Source of the DNA: Ricinus communis
Taxonomy: Eukaryota; Streptophyta; Magnoliopsida; Malpighiales; Euphorbiaceae
Length of the DNA stretch: 64,000 nt
Assembly (NCBI RefSeq): GCF_019578655.1
Contig: NC_063261.1
Coordinates: 7,014,446 to 7,078,445, forward strand
Direction of reading: 5' to 3'
A program made the translations under genes and the position numbers. Positions 35,682 through 48,095 of this stretch are shown here, piece after piece. Under the pieces are notes generated by a model that saw only the letters and a program-made list of their open reading frames with translations, was not told the origin of the DNA and did no database searches. How positions within the stretch are numbered: position 1 is the first letter of the stretch; each line of letters begins with the position of its first letter.

Positions 35682-36102
35682 TGTTAACCGAACATCACAG
35701 ACCAAGTAGGAACAGCCAAGAAAGCTAGGGTTGACAAAGTCCAAATCCTGATTCAACTTAGAGTCCAGAGAAGACCAAGTCGTAGTCGAATTCTACTTAA
35801 GTAGCCTAACCCGAGCAAGAACGTTAATATATTAGGGTTTTCATGTTATTTGTCTTACTCATAGTAGGACTAGAAGACTTCTAAACCCTATGTAAGGGAT
35901 TGACACATAGCATAAAATGTACGTTCCATCTCTTATAACTAGATACTTTTCAATAATCGCAATCTCTTTACTAACTTAGCCAGCAGAGTGAGTGGCTGGA
36001 CAACCTTGTCCAGGACTCTTCTCTAACCACTTTTGTAGATATTATAAAGCTCAAATCAGCCAAAGGAATATCTACTAATAGCTTATTTTTCACCAGTTAA
36101 CA
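35682..36102 (+). repeat. Ty3/gypsy 5' LTR with adjacent primer site
   Basis: 421 bp beginning TGTTAACCG and ending CAGTTAACA, so termini are inverted repeats. It is followed at once by TTGGCGCTGCCTATAGG (36104-36120), a decayed form of the common plant gypsy primer site TTGGCGCCGTCTGTGG. No downstream coding domain is found, so the element is truncated. Confidence 0.7.
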
Positions 36103-37244
36103 ATTGGCGCTGCCTATAGGAGACTTAAGCATAAAGCCTTTTTCGTACCAATTCAAGCAAGCTAATGACGACTAATTAAGATCTATTCTAAGAACTGAGA
36201 TAACCGATCCTTCACAGTTTGATCCTCTAGCACCTAAAGGAGAAGCAACATCACAACCATAAATAGACATTTGTTTCATAATGAGTTTACTCCAAAACAA
36301 ATTTTCAGCAAAAACTATGCATGCAATTTCAAGAAAGATGGGACAATGACCTTTGACACCTTTGTCTTAAGTCCTATTTTTTTCAACACTAGCAATTTCA
36401 AGAATACCTCGATCTTTGTGCCTTATTATTATTGAAATGCGATATATAGATTTATATAAAGCCTGATGATGTAACTATTTAACAAGCTAACGGTTAAGAG
36501 GATGAAAAGAATAATTTTGGCTCAAAAGCACCTAAGACACAATCAAAATAAGAAATATACCGAAAAAGAGCTAATTGGACCAAGCCCTAGGCCTATGCAT
36601 GTGCAAGCCTAAGGTAAGCCCATGCAGGTCCACCTTAAGCTTGTGCAAGCTCACTAAGAACTTGTGCGAGGCCAGGCTAAAGGAGGCATCATGGGTCCTA
36701 AGCCTAAACTGGCTCGCGTCTAGGCCAACCTAGCGCAGGCTCAGCTTTATCTTGCACGCGGTCAATGCAGGCTCAATCTGAGCTAGCGCTAGCTTAGCTT
36801 ACCTAGAAACCTTCATTAATAAGATGTGGCTCATGCAACAAAAGAAGAAAAGAGTAGGATCTATTTTGGGTCGTCTAATTTTGAGGGTTTGAAATGCCTA
36901 TAGATAAATGACTCCCCTTCCAACTTAAAGATTGGATTTGTATACAATAAAAGAGAGAGTGAAAAGAAAGAAAAAGAAAGAGAAAAAAGAAAAGAAAAAG
37001 AAAAACCCAAGTCAACCTTACCCACTTGTGACTAATAAAGAAAACATAAAAATAGTGTCTTTTATTAAGTTTTGAGTGGTAAAAAGGGTGTTTAAGATTT
37101 GAAATTCCTCTTTTCTCTAAACCTATTTACTTTTTCTATAAAATTGATAAGAGTAGCCACTTGATGGTCAAAATCACATCTTCATCTCATTTTCATCATT
37201 CATTGCATCTTTATTTCATTTGTTTTTGAGTTTTCTATATTTTT
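36103..37244. other. Gypsy leader remnant, GC-rich word cluster, purine tract
   Basis: After the primer site the sequence has no open domain. 36580-36800 holds many 'gcgcaggctcag / gtgcaagctca / cctaag' words, like the U3 clusters elsewhere. 36950-37008 is a long A/G tract. No gene seen. Confidence 0.4.
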
Positions 37245-38298
37245 TGGTAATATTGACCTAAGGTGCAATTGATCTCTATTTTGATTATAATAACCAAATT
37301 AATTATCAATAACACCATGACTAAGTGTCTACGTGATCGAGCATCAAAGGAACCAAGCCTATCCTGAAGCATATCTAGTAAAAAGACATAAAAAGTGTGA
37401 GGGCGCTTCACAAGGGCTGGGGCACTTTTCATATGGCTAGAAGATTATAAGACATTGAAAAGTCCACTTGACAGAAGGCCAATCATCTCATCATAGTTGG
37501 CAGTCAAAGTATCAAAGCTCCAAGAAGCGCGAGGGCGCCTCTCCTTGAGCCTTGAGTATATTTTTTTGGCAGAAGATAGCGCCGAGAAGCGGAAGGGCGC
37601 TATTGTGGCACGGGGGTGGTTTTCACAATTAATACGATGTCAGTAACCGTTGAGACATCAGCCACCCTATTAGTGCCATGTGGATGGAGCCGTTAGAGCC
37701 CCAACGTCTCTTTTCAGAAAGCACGAGCATGCTTGTAAAGCGCATGAGCGCTTTTTATGACTTTAGGCAACTTTTGCCAAGTCATCAAACCTTGCATTTA
37801 ATGAGTCTTGGCTTCATTATAACGTCTCTAAGAGGTTGGTATGCGTATAAATACCTCTTAAAGACTCCACAACTAAATGTTTGAATTAAATATACAAAAC
37901 CTCTTACAAAATCATTTCTCAACTTTTTACACTCATTTTCTTTCTTTGTAAAGTATATTAAGTTGAAACCTTTGTTCAACTAAACTTAATAAGGGTTGTT
38001 GTGTGAGCTTAGATATTTAAAAACATGAGGAATTGATTATTGAGTAACCATTAATACTTAAGGGTTAAAGGACTTAGTGAGAGTTTGATACACTAAGGGA
38101 AGAGGTTTAGTGTGAGCCTTGAAAACACCAAGTTGTTAGGTGAAATTGTAAAATCCAAGTTGTAATCTAAAGTGATTATAGTGAAACACTCAAGTGTGAT
38201 CTTGAGGAGTGGACGTAGGGATGTTTACCTAAAGTATTTTATTTCTGTAATTTGAGGTCACCAATTTAACTCCCCCTTCTTGGTTTCAAGGGAGAACA
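37245..38298 (+). repeat. Ty1/copia 5' LTR (start approximate)
   Basis: The end is fixed by the tRNA-Met primer site that follows (TGGTATCAAAGC, 38301-38312). The start is estimated from TGGTAATATTGACC near 37245. U3 contains four spaced 'gagggcgc / agcgc' words (37400-37760), then TATAAATA (37846-37853). Confidence 0.55.
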
Positions 38299-38300
38299 AG

Positions 38301-38312
38301 TGGTATCAAAGC
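38301..38312 (+). promoter_or_regulatory. Copia primer binding site (tRNA-Met type)
   Basis: TGGTATCAAAGC, one base from TGGTATCAGAGC, two bases after the LTR end. Confidence 0.75.
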
Positions 38313-38352
38313 TAAGTCACTCTTATCAAGCTTAATCGTGAGTGCAAAGATC

Positions 38353-39100
38353 ATGACAACCAATGAAGGAGCCCAACACCTCAAGCCTTTCTTCAACGGA
38401 TCCAACTATGCCTTTTGGAAATTGCATATGGAAATTTATTTAGATTCGTATGGGTTAAAGTATGGGATTATGTGATGAAGGAACGAAAAGCTCCCACCGA
38501 AATAAAGAATGGGGAAGAAAGAATTCTTCCTAGAGAAGAATGGGTTGATGCCCACAAGAAGCACAACCATAAGAACAGGCAAGTAATGGCTGTATTTGTG
38601 AGTTGCCTCTCCAGGGAAGAGTGTGGGAGAGCGCAACATCGCACCATGACTCATCAAATTTTGACTACCTTGGAGAACTACCATGACGACACAAAACAAG
38701 TAAAATCAAGAAAGATCCAAATGTACATCACTGAGTACGAGATGTTCAAGATGAAGCCTAATGAGTCTGTCACCGACATGACAAATAGACTTCTCACCAT
38801 AATCAACAATATGAAAAAGCTTGGAAATCACTATGGATCCTCAAATAGACTTTTCATTCATGTAATTCTTCTTCTTCTTCTTCATCTTCTCATTCTTTTG
38901 GTGATGATTTGTTGGATGATGAGGATGAACTCTTGCAAAACATGCTTTCAAAATTAAAATTTTATAAAAATAAATGTTCTTGCTTGGAGGAAGACCTTAA
39001 AATTTCAAAGAAGGAAATTGCCTCCTTAAAATCCTCCATTGATGACCTAAAGAAATCATTAAATGATGTTTTATCTTTGCTTGCTTTGGTGTTCATATGA
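38353..39100 (+). pseudogene. Copia gag, frameshifted and truncated
   Basis: ATG at 38353 opens MTTNEGAQHLKPFFNGSNYA and FWKLHMEIYL (copia Gag N-terminus). A 1-nt deletion near 38458 moves to the frame VWDYVMKERKAPTEI, then QILTTLENYHDD, MYITEYEMFKMKPNESVTDM, a UBN2-type Gag. Near 38855 the frame shifts again to a poly-Ser run (ctt microsatellite), an acidic stretch DDLLDDEDELLQNML and a coiled coil to LVFI. The zinc knuckle and all pol domains are missing. Confidence 0.75.
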
Positions 39101-42100
39101 CTTTACAATTTTTATTTATCATTCTATGTGACAAATTCATTTTAATTTTAGCATGTGAGGTGAACACATACTAAGACACGGGAGCTTGTTGTTTGTTTTA
39201 TATAGGCATGTGGGGTGATCACAATATTTGCTAAGTCAAATTTTTATCCTTTATTACATGTGAGGTGCATTCATAAAGCATAAAGATAAACATAAAAAAA
39301 AGGAGGTGAGGAGAATAGAAAAGTGACAATGAATTAAGGAAAATTGGGAAAAACTAGAGGAGAACCTAAACAAACAACAGTCTTAAAGGCTTTACATACA
39401 AGATCATTTTGTCTAGGGGAGTCCATTCTATTTTAAGAGGGGTTCCTCTAAAAATATCATCCTTGCATCCGAAGGGGTTAGAACATAAAATTAGCCCAAG
39501 GATAAAATAAGCATGTTAATAAAATAATAATATAGCACATAATTAAAATAAACAAAATATAATGCAAATAAACAAAGACAAAAATTAAATAAAGCATGAA
39601 GATAAATAAAATTACCAAAAATAAATTTCTGACCTCATCACAAGGGTAACCTCGCGCGTGGATAGTTTCCTCAAGACATAAAGGAGGGAGGCAACATCAT
39701 TTTGGGATGCTTAACTTTCTGTTTCGAAGAAATAAAACTAAAGCCGTGCGAGTACAAGGTCTACTCACGTGAGGACAGTCCCTCATCAGTTATAGAAATA
39801 AAATGACATCGTATGCACTTAAAACACGTCATATGGGTTCATGTGGTCTCTAGACCTGCACATGTAGAAAGTGACCTCGTGCGAGCTCAATTGTCCAGAA
39901 CCCAGAACCTAACAAATGGCACCATTTTTAGTGAAAACAATGTCATTTCGAGGCTAGAGATCCCTGGCCTAGCGCACGAGCTTGTGCGGGCTTAGTGGCT
40001 TAAGTCCTAGTGGTCTCAAAATGACACCTCATGAAGATTAGGCATAGAATCAAAATAACAAAAATGACATGAGTGTGAGTGCGACTTTTCAAAGCCTGCC
40101 CTAAGTGCTCACGATTGCATCACCATGTCAAAGGTTGTCTCATTTTTATAAGGCTCAATACGAAAGTGAGCTATTTGGAAGGAGGTCTTAAGAGATCACG
40201 ATAACCGTAATAACTGTAAATTATCAAAGAAGACTAGGAGTTACCACCCGGGCAAGATAATCGGGACAAATAGAGAGGAGCGAAGGATGGGTGGCTCGGA
40301 TTCCTCTCGGAGAGTCTAACTTTCCCCTTCGCCGAATCAGAGATTTAGGCTTGGAAATTTATGTATGTGTTGGGAATCAATTAGGCACCACAACACGCAT
40401 GGACACAAAGTCTAGCCTTCACTAGACTCTAAGGCTTTTGGTTCTCTAATCATACTAACCTAGCTTTGTTACTACCCATTTAATTATAGGGGCTTTTTAT
40501 TATCTTTATTAAACATGGATAGGTGAGGGAAAGAAGAAACTAATGTAACATGCATCTACCTAAATGGAAGGCACATTAGTGCAGCTAGTCCTAAAGGAGG
40601 TACATTAGTACCTTTGATTTTATTTGACATATGAAGGTGACCAAGTAAGAGCTAGTTTTTATTTAGCATATGGGTGTCGGGTTCATTATGTTTTAGGTTA
40701 ATTAAGTGAGTGAAAAATGGAAAGCAAGAACTCATATTGGTAAGTTGATTCATTCTAATAAGCATGTAAGATGATCAATTAACCTAGTTCGGTTTATCTT
40801 TATCATATTTGGTAAAATCTAAGCATATCAAAATGGAACTAAACATAATCTATAAAAACGGAAAGAAGAAATTAAGGGGGATACAAAATGGATTAGCAAT
40901 TATAAAAAGGGGGTAACTAGCATCCTAACTAATATTAATCCCAAATATAAGCATATGGACACATAAAACATATAAATACTCTAAATCAAATATGGACCTA
41001 GGGAACCCTCATTAGAGAGGATTAAACCAACTCCAAAGGGCCAAATTTGTACTGTGAAAATACATAGTTAGCTTAATACTCAACATAAGTGATTAAGCAA
41101 TAAACAATCAAGACAACAACTTTGATGCTTAAAATGCTAAAACCATGATAAATAACAAGAGTTACATATAAAACCTAAAATTAAATCATTTTCCAATAGA
41201 ACATAAAACAAACATAATCATTTAGCCGTAATCAATGCGCCTAGTTATACAAATCACATGCTCAAAATATGATTAAGTCTAACAATTCATCCAAACATGT
41301 ATCAAATTAAAATCAATTTAAAACATGTTTAGAAATCTTAAATCTATATTAAAACAATATGAACAAATGCTAAACATACTTATAAACATCATTCTATCAT
41401 GCAAATTGCACTCAAAGCCCAATTTATTAAAAATGCCTGAAAGTTGAATCTTTAAAGCTTTTATGGGATTACCTTGCGTAGGGTAAGTCTTAGCCATGTG
41501 GGATTAATGGAAGCCCATATGGGATAAGCTTACAGAAGATTGAAAGCTTCCATTTTTATGCTCTTTGATGCTGGAAACCCTCCAAAATCAATTAGACACT
41601 ATGAATATGATTAAAATGAAGGCAAATGTGATTTAAAGCAAGTTGGACTATGGAATTTGGGCCCTCAAGGTATACCTTTGATCATTTCTAAAGCAAGAGT
41701 GACTTTGAATGGTAAGGAAAACTCCTTAAGCTCCTAAGCTTCAAATAGACACCAAGAGCCCCTATAAAACTTACAAAACAGAAGTGCTTAGCATGTAAAA
41801 TGGATGAAGGTGATGTTTTACGAGTGGTTTTGGTTTCAAAAGTGTAAGATGGTAAGGGATTGTCTTGAGTGTTTAGAATGAGTAAAATTGAGGACTTGGA
41901 TTGTCTCGTGCTTTAGGGGTTACTGGAAAAACTTAAAGGAGAGAGCTTGAAGGTGGTAGAGGGTGTTTTAGAAGGTGTAGTGTATGTGGGTGATGGGTTT
42001 CTAAGTGTGGAGGTGTGTATGAGTTAATAGAAGAAGGAATTTTGGGGTCTTTATATGATTGAAAGAGGAATGGTTATTGGAAGTGGTGTTCTAAATGAAA

Positions 42101-42389
42101 AGATTAGGGTTCTTTATTGTTAGATGTAAGTTGTAGAGACAGGGAGTTGTGTTTAGGGTTTAGTGTAAAGAATAAGATGGTTATATATGGGAAAGTAAGG
42201 GTTTCTAGGGTTTAGAATGGTGTGTTGTGATTGGATGAGAAAATGGATGATAAACGATTAACTTGTAGGGGTTAGAGGATGTATATGGATGATGGCATGT
42301 ATCCTTAGGGGAATTCCAGCCGTTAAAGGCTTAAAAATTAAAGTAGATAGCCTTATAGAGCCTAAATCCACGTGAGCTTATTGCCTAGG
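39101..42389. other. LTR-like debris, no coding domains
   Basis: 39150-39270 has three spaced 'catgtgaggtg' copies about 50 bp apart. 39640-40000 is richer in GC with gcgcg/gcacgagc words. 40230-40420 contains 'ggagttaccacccgggcaag', related to 'gaattgccacccgagtaaat' at 50545, a phrase typical of plant gypsy LTRs. A minus-strand CATATAAAGACCCC near 42052 looks like an LTR promoter. Probably one or more minus-strand Tat-like LTRs. The CRM-like element inserted at 42389. Confidence 0.4.
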
Positions 42390-43159
42390 TGATGTAAACC
42401 TTCTATAGAAGAGAAGATTACATGCCAAGATCGATACTTATAAGGTTTGCCAAAAGTTATTTGCGGAACTATCACCCTTATTTATAAAGAAATAAGATCA
42501 ATAGCTATAATGAGATGAACTTAATTAATCCTAGAAACTAACAAGTTAATAGAATTAAATTAAGGTAGAAGTGAAATCAAAACCTAAATAATAAGCTTTA
42601 ATCTCAAGAACACTTAAAGAAACTCTTTAAGCAAAAACAAGGTTTTCTATTCAATCAAAGATATGTGTTTGCCGAATTACATAGCTCTATTTATAGAGTT
42701 TAAAACATATTAATGCTAATCCTAGAATGACTAGGATATATGGCCAAGATTCCTAAATAAATAAAACTTTGAATTAAAAGAAAAGAAAACTCCTATTTTA
42801 ACTTGGACTTGTTAAAAGAAAACTCCTAGTTTGACTTGGATTTTGATTTTGAATATTCAACCTTGGACTTGGGCTTTACGTTTGGGCTTGAATTCAACAT
42901 AAATCAGAGTTGATCTTCATGTCTTTACATTGGGCTTTAATCCATGAATGAAATACAATTAATCAAAGTTGAATCTTGATCTTCTAAGTCCAACTCGCTA
43001 TCCTTGCTTCTTGAATGCATCTTATCTATCATGTGGACCATGAAAGAACACAAGGCAACCTTGAATCTCTTGCTTCTAGCTCGTGTGATTGGACCCTCAT
43101 ACTTCAATGGATCCATTCGTGGCTTGCTTGGTGGTAAAGAATCAGCCTTGATTTCATCA
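42390..43159 (-). repeat. CRM-like 3' LTR, overlapping the pol C-terminus
   Basis: 770 bp. The pol frame (stop at about 42937) uses its first ~220 bases as coding. The minus TATA box CTATAAATAGAG (near 42684-42698) is followed by a transcript of about 290 bp to the LTR end. Confidence 0.9.
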
Positions 43160-44223
43160 TCCCCTCCCTCCTCGAAAGGATTCGTCCTCGAATCAAGACC
43201 TTCATCAAAAGAATATAGAGATAAATTAGCAACATTAATTGTAGCACTAACTCCATACTCACCGGGCAAGTCAATCTTGTAAGCATTATTGTTGATGCGT
43301 TCCAACACTTGAAAAGGTCCATCTCCCCTTGGCATCAACTTGCTTTTTCTTTGGTTTGGAAATCTTTCTTTGCGCATGTATATCCATACCCAATCTCCGG
43401 GTTCAAAGATCACCTCTTTTCTTCCTTTGTTGGCGTGTTTAGCATTTGCTTCATTCTTGCGCTCTAGATTAGTTCGAACCTGTTCATGCAATTTAAGCGC
43501 ATATTCGGCCTTTTTCTTGCCATCAAGGTTAGTTTGTTCCTTTAAAGGTAAAACAATCAGATCTAAAGGACTCAAAGATACAAACCCATAGATAATCTCA
43601 AAAGGGCAGAATTTAGTTGAAGAATGCATGGTTCTATTATAAGCAAATTCTATATGCGGCAAGCAATCTTCCCAACTCTTAATGTTGCGTTTTACCATGG
43701 TGCGTAGTAGTTGTGATAGTGTTCTATTTACTACTTCAGTTTGATCATCGATTTGTGGGTGACAAGTTGTTGAAAATAACAAGCGTGTACCTAACTTACC
43801 CCATAAAGTCTTCCAAAAGTAGCTCAAAAAGTTAGTATCCTTATGACTAACTATGGTGCGTGGCATACCACGTAAACGCACTACCTCTCTAAAGAATAGG
43901 TCAGCAATATGTTGTGCATCATTAGTTTTCTTACAAGCTATAAAATGTGCCATCTTTGAAAACCTATCAACAACAACAAATATGCTATCATGCCCATGCC
44001 TAGTTCTAGGTAATCCAAGTACAAAATCCATAGAAATATCAACCCAAGGTGAACTAGGTATAGGGAGAGGCATATACAAACCATGTGGTTGAAGCTTAGA
44101 CTTAGCATGTTTGTACATAATACAATTTGCACAAAATCGCATAACATCCTTTTTCATGCAAGGCCAATAAAAGTGATCATGCAATACATCTAAAGTCTTT
44201 TGAACACCAAAATGTCCCATCAA
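42937..44223 (-). pseudogene. CRM-like integrase, catalytic Asp changed
   Basis: 428 open codons. H2C2 finger ([32 protein letters not shown]), core with [20 protein letters not shown] (first Asp), then [19 protein letters not shown] where the expected SD of the second Asp is S-H, and [16 protein letters not shown] (Glu). The C-terminal domain [20 protein letters not shown] and GPFQVLERI leads to [21 protein letters not shown] and a tail translated from the 3' LTR. Loss of the second Asp predicts a dead enzyme despite the open frame. The open frame starts inside the zinc finger. Confidence 0.85.
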
Positions 44224-44238
44224 ACCACCCTCATGTGT

Positions 44239-45384
44239 TTATTTCACAAGTAAATCACGCATAGAACAAGAAGGAATGCATAAACATTTTTCAAAGAAAA
44301 GAAAACCATCATGCCTATAATACTTATCAAACACACCTTGTTCACATGCCTTATACACTTGGCCGAAATTACTTTCATCATGATATAAGTCTTTTATTTG
44401 TTCAAAACCTAGTAATTTGGCATCTAAAACAACAAGTAAAGCATACCTTCTAGATAAGGCATCGGCCACTATGTTATCTTTACCTTGCTTGTACTTGATG
44501 ACATAAGAAAATGCTTCAATAAACTCACTCCATTTAGCATGTCTTCTATTCAGCTTGGTACTGAAATCTTTCACAAAACGCCTATAGAAGCTTGCTAGTC
44601 CATGAAAACTTCGAACTTCACTTGCATTTGTGGGAATCGGCCACTCTTTAATTGCCTTCACCTTTTCTTCATCAACCTCAATTCCTTTTGAACTAACAAC
44701 AAAACCAAGAAAAACAAGTTTGTTTGTGCAAAAATCGCACTTCTTGAGGTTAGCAAACAAAACTTCTTTGTGTAAAGTTTCAAGAACTAAACGCACGTGC
44801 TTTACATGTTCATCATAAGACCTGCTATAAATAAGTATATATGATCAAAATAGACAACAACAAACTTGCCTATATAAGCACACAAAACATGATTCATTAA
44901 TCTCATGAATGTACTAGGTGCATCAGTTAAACCAAACGGCATGACTAACCATTAATATAAACCAAATTTGTTTTTGAATGCTATTTTCCATTCATCACTC
45001 TCTTTCATTCTAATTTGATGATAACCACTTTTTAGATCAATCTTAGTGAACACAACAGCCCCATGCAACTCATCAAGCATATCATCTAACCTAGGTATAG
45101 GATGACGATATTTAATAGTTATTTTGTTAATTGCACGGCAATCCACACACATACGCCATCTTTCTTAGGGACAAATATAACAGGAACAGCACATGGACTT
45201 AAACTTTCCCTAACATAACCTTTATTAAGAAGTTCTTCCACTTGGCGTTGTAGTTCTTTGGTTTCCTCGGGATTTGCTCTATATGCCGGCCTATTGGGTA
45301 TGGTAGAACCAGGTACAAAGTCAATTTAGTGCTCAATTCCACGAATGGGTGGTAATTTCCACTTGGAATTTCATCGGGAAACAC
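44239..45384 (-). pseudogene. CRM-like RT and RNase H, internally deleted
   Basis: RT pieces: [20 protein letters not shown] and [20 protein letters not shown] (45152-44952), then [20 protein letters not shown]. The active site reads V-Y-F-D-H-I (about 44850), so YFDD has become YFDH, next to a frameshift. The thumb FANLKKCDFCTNKLVFLGFV and FYRRFVKDFST are followed directly by KLNRRHAKWSEFIEAFSYVI and KQGKDNIVADALSRR. The whole RNase H catalytic part (about 160 residues) is missing at about 44550. Confidence 0.83.
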
Positions 45385-45442
45385 GTCCTCAAACTCCTGC
45401 TAAAGAGACTTGAAACTTGAAGGCAAAGAAACATTAAGATCG

Positions 45443-46162
45443 TTAGTGGTTAGAAAACTTTCTTTGCAAACAAGCACAAGTATTTATTTTTGGTGACATT
45501 AAAGCTTTTCTCACATCTCTCTCTCTTACCACAAAGCTCACTTTTCTCCCTTTTGCACTCAACTCACCTTTTTCTTGCGCCTTACAACTCAATGTTTTCT
45601 TTTTGCACAAACTCTCTTTCTCTCCTTTTTCCTCTCTTTTCTCACACCACTCATGGTTTTCCACACAGCTCTCCTTTTGCTTGTGCACCTTTTCTTTTTC
45701 ACGTGCACTCTCTCTCTTTTTTTTTTCTGTTTCATAGGCAGCAACTTTAAGTTTCATTATACGTTGGTCTTCATTAATAATCTTTGGACTTAAAGGTGTA
45801 AGAGTATAAAGTTTGTTGTGAAGTGTAAGACAATAGCAATTTGAACGCCCCTTGTAGATGACATCTCTATCAAATGACCATGGCCTTCCCAAAAGTAGAT
45901 GACAAGCTTGCATTGGGATCACATCACACAATACTTCATCTTTGAACTTTTGTATACCAAACGCCACCCTAACTTGCTTTGTAACCTTGATACCTCCCGA
46001 ATCATTCAACCATTGAAGAGTATATGGTTTTGGATGTTTGGTTGTTGGAAGTTTCAATCGATCCACCATCATTGTGCTAGTAACGTTAGTGCAACTACCA
46101 CTATCAATAATTAAAACACAAGGAGTTTTTCTTACCAAACAGCGTGTATGGAAGATGTTCTC
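45443..46162 (-). pseudogene. CRM-like aspartic protease and linker
   Basis: In frame with gag after a TAA: RENIFHTRCLVRKTPCVLII then DSGSCTNVTSTMMVDRL (active site DSG), and HLLLGRPWSFDRDVIYKGRS (second hydrophobic strand). A Lys/Glu/Cys-rich charged linker follows (about residues 130-200). The frame ends near 45443, where RT begins in another frame. Confidence 0.8.
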
Positions 46163-47383
46163 TCTTTAGCTTTCATCATCAGCCCCTTGTTGCACGTTTA
46201 AGGATCTAATGGTGACTCTACATAGCTCACCTGAATGCCCCTCTTGCTTAGCTCCATCATCGAAATAGCAATCTTCCAATTCGGGCATTGAATCTTCATC
46301 ACTTTCAGCTCCACTATCTTCTTCACTAGCATACACCAATTCACCTCCTTTTAATGCTAAAGTGTGCTTGTTTGGACATTGAGAAGAGATATGTCTATAG
46401 CCTAAGCATTTGAAGCATTGGATCTTTTTGGGCTTGCCTTCTTGAGTTTGGCCTTTATTACTTTGATCCCTCTTTGTTTTGGCTTTATTATCTTTAGACA
46501 CTTCCTTTCCTTTGTTTTGGGCAGAATTTGGACCTTTCCAAATGGATTTCCAATTAGAATTTGTTGAAGATGAATTCTTTCTCTTTTGCTTTAATTGCCG
46601 CTCTATCTTGATTGCCATGTGTAGCATGTCCTCCATCTCTACATAATGCTGCAATTCAACAAAATTAGCAATATCTTTGTTAAGACCATGCAAAAATTGA
46701 GCCATAGTAGCCTCCCTATCCTCTTCTATATTGGCCTTAATCAACGCAATCTCCATCTCTTGATAATATTCCTCTATATTCTTTCCCCCTTGTACCAAAC
46801 TTTGTAGCTTATTGTACAACTCTCTATAGTAATGAGAAGGAACAAAGCGTTTTCTCATTATTCATTTCACTTCAACCCATGTTTGGATCTCCCCCTCACC
46901 ATTCCTATGCCTATTACTCACTAGTTGATCCCACCAAATTGTGGCATAATGGGTGAATTCAACTACGGCCAATTTTACTTTCTTCTCCTCACTATAGTTA
47001 TGGCATTCAAATACTCTCTCAACCTTCTTTTCCCACTCTAGATACAACTCGGGATCACCTTTACCTTGGAAGGAAGGAATTGTAAGCTTAATACTACCTA
47101 AGTTTGAATCTACCTTATTTCTCCCATGGTGAGTTTCGGTTCTATCTCCCCATTCTTCTTCATCTCTCCACGTTCCTCTCCTCGCTCTAGACATACTTTC
47201 CTCATCTCAAAAGCTCCTACCTCTCGATTCAGATTTGATTTTTATTAGTTCATCCATCATTTCAGCATACCTATTTTCATTATCAAGCCATTGTCGTTCA
47301 AGTTTGGAGTTTATAGCCTCCATGAATGCTCTCATATCTGGAATTCCGTGATCAGAATCTTTGGAAGAAGATTGATTAGACAT
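46163..47383 (-). pseudogene. CRM-like gag with two in-frame stops
   Basis: Starts MSNQSSSKDSDHGIP at 47383. TGA near 47207 and TGA near 46861 interrupt one frame that otherwise runs to 46166. Domains: LTIPSFQGKGDPELYLEWEK (Gag N-terminus), YYRELYNKLQSLVQGGKNIE, LHGLNKDIANFVELQHYVEM, a basic stretch, zinc knuckle C-F-K-C-L-G-Y-R-H-I-S-S-Q-C, then acidic EEDSGAESDEDSMPELED. Same reading frame as protease. Confidence 0.83.
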
Positions 47384-47422
47384 GGTTTCAAGAAGATTGG
47401 TTTCTCCCTCACGTGTTTGCAC

Positions 47423-48095
47423 TCAATCAAAGAAAGAGTTTGTCTTTGTGCCCTTCAAAATTAACTCAAATTGTAAAAGTTAAAATCATAGCCAACTTAA
47501 TAAAACACAATTAACAAGCTAGAACATAAATTAATAAAGCTAAATATGAATTAGAGGAAAAGGAGAATAAAATAACGAACTAAGAATAAGGATGGAAGTA
47601 GAAGAAATATAGAATAACAGAATGGTAAAGAGGAATATAAGAAATCGAATAGGAAACAATTAAGGAAAAGTAGAATAGGAAAAGGAATTGAAAAGAGAAG
47701 GTTATGTGATATCTTCAAACCTGATTTTCTTTGGATTTTGACCTTGACCAAGTCAATCTTTTTTTTTGAATTAACTCCAAATCTTGCTTTCTATACTCTT
47801 TTTTTTCTTTTTTTTTAAGCCTCACTTTGGATCAATAATTCAGATCCACACACAATTTTTTTTATTATAACCAAACAAGAACAAAACACATAAAGCTTAA
47901 TTTGATTGAAACGTCTCGAAGCCTTTGATCAAGCAAATTAAAGGAAACGAAATAACAAGATGAAGATATTATAAACCAATTTATCTAGAACGTCTCGAAG
48001 ACTTTAACCAAACAAAAGAGTATGTGAGTAGAAGAACAACGAAGATAATAAATAGGATACGTAACCAAACCTTTTAAGCTAGCTCTGATACCAAA
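47423..48095 (-). other. CRM-like leader and primer binding site
   Basis: Non-coding leader between gag and 5' LTR, with T-rich stretches. 48082-48093 on the minus strand is TGGTATCAGAGC, the tRNA-Met primer site, 2 bp from where the LTR started before the solo LTR inserted. Confidence 0.8.

Noticed and set aside
36950..37010. Polypurine tract as a plus-strand primer site
   Set aside because: No LTR start with TG follows it; likely simple repeat.
45490..45793. Plus-strand Phe/Leu/Ser-rich ORFs with apparent membrane segments
   Set aside because: They are the complement of the charged Lys/Glu linker of the CRM-like protease.
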